Below are positions 1 to 5,001 of a stretch of 5,001 nt of DNA, piece after piece. Location: the NCBI GenBank assembly GCA_023428425.1, contig JAEYYP010000007.1, positions 1-5,001 of the forward strand. Reading direction: 5' to 3'. Numbering within the stretch: the first letter of the stretch is position 1; each line of letters starts with the position of its first letter. A program made the translations under genes and the position numbers. The stretch comes from Pseudomonadota bacterium (GTDB taxonomy: Bacteria > Pseudomonadota > Alphaproteobacteria > Rhizobiales > Devosiaceae). The notes below the pieces were generated by a model. It did not search any database and had not been told where the DNA came from. It saw nothing but the letters and a program-made list of their open reading frames with translations.

Positions 1-491
1 ATGTCGGAGCGGAGCTTCGCCGCGATGGCTTCCTGATCGTCGGCCAGGGCGTCGAAGTTCTCCGACTGGAGGGTGTTCCACTCCCGCCACTCCCGGCCAT
101 AACCGGAAGCGAAGATCGGGACGGGCGACCCACGGTAGTCGTAGGCCACCTTATCCAGCGGAACCGGGACCTGGCCGCTCATGGAGCGGACCACGATGCC
201 GGCGTCGCCCGACACGCGGGTCATGTGAACCAGCTTGCCGATGTTGACCGCCTTCGCCAGCGGCATCAGGTCGGCCATGAAGACCTGGCCCTCATCGTCG
301 CGCATGACGCGGCGGGTGATGCCGTCGAGCTCCAGCCAGGCGTCGCGCGGCAGAACCGCGGCGGCGTTGGCGTGGAAGGTGGCGAGGTGCTCTTCCGACT
401 GATGGAAGAACTCGCGGTTGGCGCTCAGTTCGCCCCACCAGGCCGCGTGCGGCCGGGAGTTGGCGACGAGCTGATCGTCGAAGTAGCGCAT
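1..491 (-). CDS. Probable phage major capsid protein, N-terminal 163 residues (runs off the left edge)
   Basis: Likely the main shell protein of the phage head. The frame opens at ATG (491-489) and is uninterrupted to the window edge, giving 163 residues beginning MRYFDDQLVANSRPHAAWW. The start is well supported: AAGGAG (505-500) lies 8 bases upstream and overlaps the TAA of the decoration gene. Residues about 73-130 contain a run of the kind seen at the start of HK97-fold coat proteins (MADLMPLAKAVNIGKLVHM, then a short beta-rich stretch and DYRGSPVPIFASGYGREW at 118-135). A polar helix-like segment follows (LQSENFDALADDQEAIAAKL, 141-160). From memory this resembles the DUF6260-type coat proteins rather than the canonical HK97 gp5 family. 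Its position directly after protease/scaffold and cement genes is where a capsid gene is expected. The C-terminal part, with most of the HK97 fold, lies outside the window. Confident of a head structural protein, less so of the family. Confidence 0.8.
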   Translation of the reverse strand, partial: MRYFDDQLVANSRPHAAWWGELSANREFFHQSEEHLATFHANAAAVLPRDAWLELDGITRRVMRDDEGQVFMADLMPLAKAVNIGKLVHMTRVSGDAGIVVRSMSGQVPVPLDKVAYDYRGSPVPIFASGYGREWREWNTLQSENFDALADDQEAIAAKLRSD

Positions 492-499
492 TGCCAGGT

Positions 500-505
500 C
501 TCCTT
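500..505 (-). promoter_or_regulatory. Ribosome binding site of the capsid gene, overlapping the upstream stop codon
   Basis: On the minus strand the sequence reads TAAGGAG. The TAA (506-504) ends the decoration gene, and AAGGAG (505-500) is a strong Shine-Dalgarno 8 bases before the capsid ATG. The overlap implies that ribosomes finishing the decoration protein can reinitiate on the capsid gene. Confidence 0.8.
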
Positions 506-965
506 AGGACGCGGCGGTCAGGTGGCCGTTCGTGGCCGCGCGGACGCGGACGAGCTGCTCTGAACCGGTGTTGTTGTTGAAGGCCTCCTCGGCGTAGGCG
601 ACGACGAGGTCCGAAGTGGAGGCGATGGCGAGGGTGCCGTTGGCGCCCGGGGTGAGCGCCGTGCCGATCGCCGAGATGTTCACGCCGGTGGCGACGCGGA
701 CGTTGAAGAACTGCTCGTCGAGCGGCTCCATGCCGATCACGACGTCGTCCGCCGCGTAGGCATCGTCCACGCCCTTCAGCGCCAGGTAGTTGTCCTGGGC
801 GATCCAGACCTTTCCGATCGTCGTGGCGCCGGCGCGGGTGAACTTGCCGGACGAGATGACGATCAGGTTGCCCGGCTTGATGTTGCCGTCGGCGGCCGGC
901 AGTTCCCGCACCTGAGGCGTCGCCTCGGTGAACGGGCCGGCGAAGATCTTGTTGAAGCGAGCCAT
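504..965 (-). CDS. Capsid decoration / structural cement protein
   Basis: A 153-residue protein that probably binds the outside of the capsid shell and stabilises it after expansion. It begins MARFNKIFAGPFTEATPQVR and is rich in short beta-strand and turn patterns: GNIKPGNLIVISSGKF (27-42), IGKVWIAQDNYLALKG (50-65), then an Ala/Gly/Thr-rich stretch. This is typical of small phage head-decoration proteins such as the Gp24-like cement family, recalled by pattern and not searched. There is no signal peptide or membrane segment. GGAGG (978-974) lies 8 bases before the ATG, inside the last codons of the protease/scaffold gene. Only 3 bases separate that gene's stop from this start, and 12 separate this stop from the capsid ATG, so the three are probably translated together. 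It could instead be a minor head protein, but the place between scaffold and capsid genes favours decoration. Confidence 0.72.
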   Translation of the reverse strand: MARFNKIFAGPFTEATPQVRELPAADGNIKPGNLIVISSGKFTRAGATTIGKVWIAQDNYLALKGVDDAYAADDVVIGMEPLDEQFFNVRVATGVNISAIGTALTPGANGTLAIASTSDLVVAYAEEAFNNNTGSEQLVRVRAATNGHLTAAS

Positions 966-968
966 GGG

Positions 969-1346
969 TTAGGCCTCCGCCTTCGGCAGCACGAAGCCGC
1001 TCTGCTGCTTGTTGCCGTGGAAGGCCGGGTTGAGCGGCGCCGCCTTACCGGGGTCCGCCTTCTCGGCCAGCTTGCGGGCGGCGTTGAGCGTGAGCTCCTT
1101 GGCGCCGTCCTCGTCGAGCAGGTTGGCCGCCACGATCTTTGCGCGCAGGCCGTCCAGCTCGGCGTCGTCCTTCGCCTTCTGGGCGTTGAGGAGCGCTTCG
1201 TTGGCGTCTGTCAGCGGCTTCATGGCCGTGGCCACCGCGTTGCCGATCACCGTGGCGAGCGTCGCCGCCAGGGCGTCGGGCTTCAGGCTTTCCGAGAGGC
1301 CGTCGACCTTCGCGGAAAGCGCATCGAACTGAGCTTTGTCAGTCAC
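969..1346 (-). CDS. Possible nested scaffold protein from an internal GTG start
   Basis: Within the protease/scaffold gene, in the same frame, AGAAGGAAGA (1360-1351) lies before a GTG codon (1346-1344), with 7 bases between AAGGA and GTG. Initiation here would give a 125-residue protein starting MTDKAQFDALSAKVDGLSES, which corresponds to residues 266-390 of the full product. The start falls exactly after the polar linker that separates the protease-like and scaffold-like halves, and the amino terminus reads like that of an independent scaffold. Producing a separate scaffold from inside the protease gene is established for phage lambda (C/Nu3) and other phages. Here it is inferred from the ribosome site and domain boundary alone; the purine-rich codons for QKEDD could mimic a Shine-Dalgarno by chance. 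Confidence 0.45.
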   Translation of the reverse strand: MTDKAQFDALSAKVDGLSESLKPDALAATLATVIGNAVATAMKPLTDANEALLNAQKAKDDAELDGLRAKIVAANLLDEDGAKELTLNAARKLAEKADPGKAAPLNPAFHGNKQQSGFVLPKAEA

Positions 1347-2141
1347 GTCGTCTTCCTTCTGATTTGTGGAGGTGGACCGCTCGGAGTTGGTTAGGCCGAG
1401 GGCTTCAAGGATGCGGGTCTTCAGTTCCTGCCACTTGGATGCATCCGCTTTCCGCCTGACAGCTTCGACGAGCCGGGTTCCGGCCCAGTCGATCTCTTGG
1501 TCGAAGGCATCCTCCAGACAGGAGTTAATGACCTTCAGCTCGACCTGTTCGCCCTTGGCGTTGACCAGCATGCCAACGCCCTGTTCAGGGGTGGCCGCGC
1601 CTTCCTCGTCGAGGAGGATGGCGTCGTGGTCGAACTCGATCTCTCGGGCGATGAACTTGTAATCGACGTCCCCGTTGGCGGCCTCCATGAGGGCCAGCAG
1701 ACCGGTCGAGGTGTGGACGGGCTTGCCCTTCTCGATGGCGTCCAGGACCCGCCGGCCGCCCTCGCTCTCGTTGGCGCGCTCGACGTCGATGACCTTGTCC
1801 AGAAACACCCGGCCGTTCTCGCGGCGCAGGTTCTCGTTCCAGGCACCGATCCAGCCGATGTTCAGGCCCTCGGGATCGCGGGCGCTGACGAACTTGCCGT
1901 TGATCGTCGGGTGGCCGAGCGGCGCAGGAGTCCGCTCCAGACCCTTGAAACTCTTCTCGATCTCGTCCGCCGGGTAGAGGATCGAGTTCATCACCACGTC
2001 GTCGGGCAGAGTGGCGCTGGGGACGATGATCACGTCTCGGCCGTTGCGCTTCTCCTTGCGGATCTTCGCCTTGTTGACGGTGGACCGGATGTTGACGCGC
2101 ACCTGATCGCCCGCGGCGCGGTTCGTCACGAAGACGCGCAT
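969..2141 (-). CDS. DUF2213-type prohead protease with C-terminal scaffold region
   Basis: A 390-residue protein with two parts. Residues 1-about 215 resemble the DUF2213 phage family. They carry GHP (His77), PVHTSTGL (Ser145) and FDHDAILLDEE (His172), in the order and approximate spacing of the His-Ser-His triad of herpesvirus assemblin, the fold shared by many prohead proteases. Residues about 250-265 (TNSERSTSTNQKEDD) form a polar linker. Residues about 266-365 are Ala/Lys/Glu/Asp/Leu-rich and look helical or coiled-coil, as expected of a capsid scaffold. The inferred role is to template the prohead and then degrade the scaffold. The start at 2141 is chosen for the strong AAGGAGG at 2154-2148, 6 bases upstream. 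The frame stays open to 2246, but that extension is Lys/Arg/Pro-rich, lacks a ribosome site and is unlike the family. It sits between portal and cement genes, as in related phages. The protease assignment is inferred from motifs. Confidence 0.8.
   Translation of the reverse strand: MRVFVTNRAAGDQVRVNIRSTVNKAKIRKEKRNGRDVIIVPSATLPDDVVMNSILYPADEIEKSFKGLERTPAPLGHPTINGKFVSARDPEGLNIGWIGAWNENLRRENGRVFLDKVIDVERANESEGGRRVLDAIEKGKPVHTSTGLLALMEAANGDVDYKFIAREIEFDHDAILLDEEGAATPEQGVGMLVNAKGEQVELKVINSCLEDAFDQEIDWAGTRLVEAVRRKADASKWQELKTRILEALGLTNSERSTSTNQKEDDVTDKAQFDALSAKVDGLSESLKPDALAATLATVIGNAVATAMKPLTDANEALLNAQKAKDDAELDGLRAKIVAANLLDEDGAKELTLNAARKLAEKADPGKAAPLNPAFHGNKQQSGFVLPKAEA
974..978 (-). promoter_or_regulatory. 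Ribosome binding site of the decoration gene, inside the upstream coding end
   Basis: GGAGG on the minus strand, 8 bases before the decoration ATG at 965. It is part of the final Ala-Glu-Ala codons of the protease/scaffold gene, so ribosomes leaving that gene uncover or reuse it. Confidence 0.7.
1351..1360 (-). promoter_or_regulatory. Internal ribosome binding site candidate for the nested scaffold
   Basis: AGAAGGAAGA on the minus strand, placed correctly for the in-frame GTG at 1346. This is what supports the nested scaffold start. It also encodes Gln-Lys-Glu-Asp, so coding constraint alone could explain the purines. Confidence 0.45.
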
Positions 2142-2265
2142 GGGCGGCCTCCTTCGTTTGAGGGTTGCGTTCTTGTGTTTGGAGGCCTTCGGGCCTACAT
2201 TCGCCTCAGGCCGCCTGGTTGCCTTGAGCATTCGGGGTGGGTGCAAACCCCACCTGGGCGGCCGA
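2142..2265 (-). promoter_or_regulatory. Structured 124-base gap upstream of the protease/scaffold gene
   Basis: This is the only substantial non-coding stretch in the window. Read on the minus strand it contains GGTGGG/CCCACC (2254-2249 with 2241-2236; 7-base loop), and a 5-base-pair stem AGGCC/GGCCT with a CGAA loop (2196-2183). An 8-base inverted repeat pairs GGCGGCCT (2215-2208) with AGGCCGCC (2150-2143), and a 7-base one pairs GGCCTCC (2187-2181) with GGAGGCC (2152-2146). The last two pairings cover part or most of the Shine-Dalgarno of the next gene. The 9-base sequence GGCCGCCCA occurs at both ends (2263-2255 and 2149-2141). No T-run follows any stem, so there is no classic terminator, and I see no clear -35/-10 pair. 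A role in setting translation of the protease/scaffold gene is inference; GC-rich sequence makes some pairing likely by chance. Confidence 0.4.
2148..2154 (-). promoter_or_regulatory. Ribosome binding site that fixes the protease/scaffold start
   Basis: AAGGAGG on the minus strand, a near-perfect Shine-Dalgarno 6 bases before ATG 2141. It rules in favour of the 390-residue product over upstream in-frame starts. It can be paired with upstream segments at 2181-2187 or 2208-2215. Confidence 0.8.
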
Positions 2266-2622
2266 CTACTTCCCCCACCACATCGTCTTGAAGATCAGCG
2301 CGGCTCGGCTGCGACTGACGGTCTCGACGTAGGTGTATCGACGCCCGTCGATTTCTGCCCGGTAGATCAGCCGGACATCGCCGCCCTTCTTCCTCACGAG
2401 CACCGGCTGACCGGCGCCCACGATCTGCTCGATCTTACCGAAATCCGCTCGGGTGAGCCGCGACCCGCGCTCCCACTTCGGTGAACCTCGGCCGTGGCCC
2501 TTCAGCGCGTGGTTGACCTCGGAGGTCTCCAGCAGCCTTCGCCACCCACGCGTATCCGGGCCACCGGCCGCAGAGATCGCCGCCCGATTGCCGACCTCGC
2601 CGAGATCTAGCGTCCGATGCCG
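2266..2622 (-). other. PBECR-like nuclease domain at the portal C-terminus
   Basis: This segment encodes portal residues about 514-631. The pattern is a short N-terminal strand (RHRTLDLGEV), a helix leading into NHALKGHG, an Asp-rich helix start (TRADFGKIEQIV), two hairpin strands around RKKGGDVRLIYRAEIDG, and a last strand/helix with RSRAALIFKTMW. This order fits the small RNase-like BECR domains reported at the ends of phage head and portal proteins, where His, Lys/Arg and Thr/Ser residues are proposed as catalytic. Candidate residues here are His551, His556, Lys591 or Lys592 and Thr626. The domain is beyond the normal portal length and is separated by a charged linker. Which PBECR subfamily it belongs to, and whether it is active, cannot be judged by eye. 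Confidence 0.65.
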
Positions 2623-4161
2623 GCCCGGGTGCTTGCGCTGGCTCCGCATGAACGCGGTGAGCGACGGCGCCTTCCCGGCCCCGGTATCGACCCAGCGACC
2701 GTCCTTCCCGCGAGGCTGCGACGGGTCATAGCCCTTGCGGGCCCTGCCGCGGCGTAGGCGCCGCTTACGTGCGTTCGTCGCGAAAGGGCGGTCGGCAGCT
2801 CGCCCACCTCCCTGCCCGCCTTCTTCGGTCTCCTCAGGCTCCGGTCGCTCGATCAGCCGATCCGCGTCGCTGAGCGGCTCCAGGTCCATCACGGCGCGGA
2901 TCTCGGCGTTGGTGAACACCCGCTCGCCGGTCGCCTCGCCAGACACCTTGTTGGCGTCGGTCATCTTCTTCGCCCGGTCGGCCTTTTCGCTGGCCTTCGG
3001 TTCCGTCAGGTCCGCCCAGGCGAGATGCCAGTCGGCCTTCGGGATCATGCCGAACAGCTCGAGCCGGCGAACCAGCGATAGGATGTTCGGGATCACCAGC
3101 GTGCTCCGGCGCGACATGCACGTCTGAGCCCACTCCTCGGCGTCCTCGGTGCTGGCGCGCTCGCCCGTCTGCATGCCGACGAGGATTTTCACCGGCATGC
3201 ACAGTGACGCCGCGAACGACTGCACCGCGATGCTGAAGAAGTGCTCGGGCGACGGCAGGGTCACGCCCAGCGCCTTGGCCGTCATGCCCTGCAGCATCAG
3301 CATCTCGTCGAAGCCCTTGTTCCAGGCTTCGACCTGCTCGCCCATCTTGTCGGCGACCTCTTCAACGGGAACGCCCATCGCCAAGGCCATACGCTCGACG
3401 TTGGCTTCCTTGTCGATCTCCAGCACGGGGGACGACTTGGCGTTCTTCCAGAACCCCTCGCCGCCCGCCCCGATGATCTTCTCGACGGTCAGCAGGTCGT
3501 TGTAGCCGGGCTTCAGGGCCGACGCCCCGAACACCGTCTCGTCCCGCGACCAGATCACCACCCGATCGGGGTGGAGGAGGAACTGGCGGGGCTGCGCGGC
3601 TTTGCCGACGGCCGCCTCGCTAAACTGATACATCTTCGGCTGGCCGTAGGTGGGCGACGTCTCGTCCGTGTCCCACTCGCTGACGGTTAGTTGGCCCTCC
3701 CACGCAGGGATGACCTCCACCAGACCCGCCAGACCGCCGGGCACGCGCTGAGCCGGCTCGCGGAACGGCTTGTTGTCGGCCAGGCGCAGGATGACGCCAG
3801 CGTAGGCGCCGACCATGCCCCGGCGGTCCGCCTCGGCGAGCTGTTGCCACACGCGCAGTGCAGCGAACCGCTCGCGGACCAGCTTCTCCCACCGGGTCTC
3901 CTTCGCCGCCCCGCCGGCGTCCCGGGCCTTCTCCTGCAGGTACGGGAAGTCCTGCCAGCATTTGGCGATCGTCTTATCGACCCCGGCGCGGGCCAGGCCG
4001 TTGCGCTGGTAGGCGTCGAAGAACTCGCGGAACTGCGGATCGGTCGGGTAGCCGAAGTCGGCGTAGTGGTTGTGCTTGGCCTGGGCGAAGTGGCCCGGGA
4101 ACATCTGGCTGAGCTGACGGGTCGCCGCGTTGGCGACCAGCCGCAGGATGGGGCGGGTCAT
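2266..4161 (-). CDS. Phage portal protein (DUF1073/Acb1-N-like) fused to a C-terminal PBECR-like nuclease domain
   Basis: A 631-residue protein. Residues 1-about 438 look like a portal core of the DUF1073 type, a family that databases also name for its similarity to anti-CBASS Acb1 proteins. Markers are FREFFDAYQRNGLARAGVDK (44-63), LLHPDRVVIWSRDETVFGAS (195-214), GEGFWKNAKSSPVLEID (234-250) and CMPVKILVGMQTGERASTED (321-340). Portals form the dodecameric ring through which DNA enters and leaves the head. An acidic run (EPEETEE, 441-447), a basic run (RKRRLRRGRARK, 465-476) and YDPSQPRGKDGRW (478-490) make a linker. The end, about 514-631, resembles phage Barnase-EndoU-ColicinE5/D-RelE-like nuclease domains, with VNHALKGHG (His551, His556), RKKGG and a closing LIFKTMW (Thr626). 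The ATG overlaps the terminase TGA as ATGA, and only a weak purine stretch precedes it, so translation is probably coupled. The portal call is firm; the nuclease activity is untested. Confidence 0.87.
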   Translation of the reverse strand: MTRPILRLVANAATRQLSQMFPGHFAQAKHNHYADFGYPTDPQFREFFDAYQRNGLARAGVDKTIAKCWQDFPYLQEKARDAGGAAKETRWEKLVRERFAALRVWQQLAEADRRGMVGAYAGVILRLADNKPFREPAQRVPGGLAGLVEVIPAWEGQLTVSEWDTDETSPTYGQPKMYQFSEAAVGKAAQPRQFLLHPDRVVIWSRDETVFGASALKPGYNDLLTVEKIIGAGGEGFWKNAKSSPVLEIDKEANVERMALAMGVPVEEVADKMGEQVEAWNKGFDEMLMLQGMTAKALGVTLPSPEHFFSIAVQSFAASLCMPVKILVGMQTGERASTEDAEEWAQTCMSRRSTLVIPNILSLVRRLELFGMIPKADWHLAWADLTEPKASEKADRAKKMTDANKVSGEATGERVFTNAEIRAVMDLEPLSDADRLIERPEPEETEEGGQGGGRAADRPFATNARKRRLRRGRARKGYDPSQPRGKDGRWVDTGAGKAPSLTAFMRSQRKHPGRHRTLDLGEVGNRAAISAAGGPDTRGWRRLLETSEVNHALKGHGRGSPKWERGSRLTRADFGKIEQIVGAGQPVLVRKKGGDVRLIYRAEIDGRRYTYVETVSRSRAALIFKTMWWGK

Positions 4162-5001
4162 GCGCGGAGCCTCTTCTTCAGGAACATCGCAACGCTCGGA
4201 GCAGACGGGCGCGGCGCGAAGGCCATGACGAAGGCATCGGCCTTGTTCGGCGACGGGACGGGTCCGCCCTTTCGGGTCGGCTTCGCCAAGTCCTTCTTGC
4301 TCTCGACCTTCTCTCGACCGGCGCCGTCGGCGTCCTTGCGAGGCGTGCAGAGTTCGTCGATCAGCCCTTCGAGGTGATCGCAGTCCGACGAGATGCTGAT
4401 GATCTGGTCAGGATCGAACTCATGGCCCTTCCGCACCGCGTTGAAGGTGTGCCGGAAACGGTTCGCGACAGCGCGCCAGGCCTGGGCCTTCAAGTTGGAG
4501 AACTGTTCGAGGTTCGTGGGGCTGTTCGGGTTTTCGTCGATCCGGTCGTCAGGGTTGATGACACCGGCGCCGGCGTTGAACTTGTGGTGGGCGATACTGG
4601 TCTGCGTGAGCAGGTTGAGCTGCTCGAAGTGGGCACCGGCGAACGCGCCGACGCCGATGGAGTCGTAGTCGATCTCTGCATCGTGCTCGCGGGCCTGGAT
4701 GTGCACCCTCGTAGCTGACTTAAGCAGCTCGTCCTCTCCCGCCTTCCACTCATCGACCTTGATCACCTCGATGCCGCAAACCTCGACGGTGGCGCACTTG
4801 TCCGCGCCGCTGTCCGCCACGTCGAAACCGATGCGATGGCGACCGCCCGCCGGCATGCTCAACGCCTTCCGCGCATCCACGGCAGCCAGGACCCAGGAGC
4901 GCTTGATGATCACAGCGTCGTCGTCTTCGCGGGGGACGCCCAGGTAGACGTGACTGAACTCCTCCTCGTCCTCCTCGCGCTTGGCCTCGATGACCCGGCG
5001 G
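4158..5001 (-). CDS. Terminase large subunit, C-terminal part with nuclease domain (runs off the right edge)
   Basis: The packaging motor subunit that cuts concatemeric DNA and pumps it into the prohead. The frame is open from the window edge, giving 280 residues after one partial base, and ends at TGA (4160-4158). The first residues (FSHVYLGVPRED, 15-26) are the familiar segment joining the ATPase and nuclease domains, so the ATPase motifs lie outside the window. The RNase H-like nuclease is visible: GFDVADSGADKC (Asp60), IDYDSIGVGAFAGAHF (Asp111 and Asp113) and SPNKADAFVMAF (Asp255), supplying the expected acidic metal-binding residues. The GTG at 4913 is internal and not the true start, because coding similarity continues upstream of it. 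The stop overlaps the portal ATG by the usual ATGA, tying translation of motor and portal. No truncation or frameshift is seen. Confidence 0.92.
   Translation of the reverse strand, partial: RRVIEAKREEDEEEFSHVYLGVPREDDDAVIIKRSWVLAAVDARKALSMPAGGRHRIGFDVADSGADKCATVEVCGIEVIKVDEWKAGEDELLKSATRVHIQAREHDAEIDYDSIGVGAFAGAHFEQLNLLTQTSIAHHKFNAGAGVINPDDRIDENPNSPTNLEQFSNLKAQAWRAVANRFRHTFNAVRKGHEFDPDQIISISSDCDHLEGLIDELCTPRKDADGAGREKVESKKDLAKPTRKGGPVPSPNKADAFVMAFAPRPSAPSVAMFLKKRLRA

Noticed and set aside
225..563. Plus-strand open frame over the capsid and decoration genes
   Set aside because: It is antisense to the capsid gene, which has a proper start and ribosome site, and crosses a gene boundary; a shadow frame.
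2142..2246. N-terminal extension of the protease/scaffold gene from TTG 2246 or ATG 2231
   Set aside because: The extension is Lys/Arg/Pro-rich without family character, has no good ribosome site, and the ATG at 2141 has a near-perfect one.
2236..2254. Hairpin GGTGGG/CCCACC after the portal stop as a transcription terminator
   Set aside because: The stem is only 6 base pairs and no T-run follows on either strand; stopping transcription here would also cut off essential capsid genes.
1497..2291. Long plus-strand open frame of 264 codons opposite the protease/scaffold gene
   Set aside because: It is antisense to a recognisable gene with a strong ribosome site, its product is a Val/Asp/Leu-rich composition typical of shadow frames in GC-rich DNA, and no family is recognisable.
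3691..4377. Plus-strand open frame of 228 codons opposite portal and terminase
   Set aside because: It spans the junction of two clear minus-strand genes and reads as a low-information antisense translation; no independent support.
4158..4913. Terminase gene starting at GTG 4913
   Set aside because: The reading frame continues to the window edge with terminase-like sequence (HVYLGVPRED), so the GTG is an internal valine.

Overview
This GC-rich window holds part of the head-assembly module of a tailed phage or prophage. Every supported gene is on the minus strand, so the module reads from high to low coordinates. The order is terminase large subunit (3' part), portal, protease/scaffold, capsid decoration (cement) protein and major capsid protein (5' part). 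This is the usual packaging-to-capsid order of Caudoviricetes. The base composition and protein style suggest a proteobacterial host, perhaps an alphaproteobacterium. That is a guess from general appearance; no host gene or integration site is present to test it.

Layout: the terminase gene enters from the right edge and ends at 4158, with a 4-base ATGA overlap onto the portal start. The portal gene (4161-2266) encodes a portal core and, through an acidic/basic linker, an extra C-terminal domain that resembles the phage BECR-type nuclease (PBECR) families. A 124-base gap follows, the only real gap in the window. It can form several mutually exclusive hairpins, two of which would mask the next ribosome binding site. 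The next gene (2141-969) encodes a DUF2213-type protein. Its N-terminal half looks like an assemblin-fold prohead protease, and its C-terminal part looks like a scaffold. A good internal ribosome binding site and GTG codon at 1346 suggest the scaffold part may also be made separately. The decoration protein (965-504) and the major capsid protein (491 to beyond the left edge) follow almost without spacing, each with a Shine-Dalgarno sequence lying in the end of the gene before it.

How they work together: the portal nucleates the prohead. The scaffold shapes the capsid shell and is then cut away by its linked protease. The terminase docks on the portal and packages DNA, and the cement protein stabilises the expanded shell. 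The unusual elements are the nuclease-like domain fused to the portal with no visible immunity gene, the nested scaffold start, and the structured gap between the portal and protease genes. No RNA genes, mobile elements, CRISPR arrays or convincing promoters or terminators were found. Open frames on the plus strand are shadows of the minus-strand genes.
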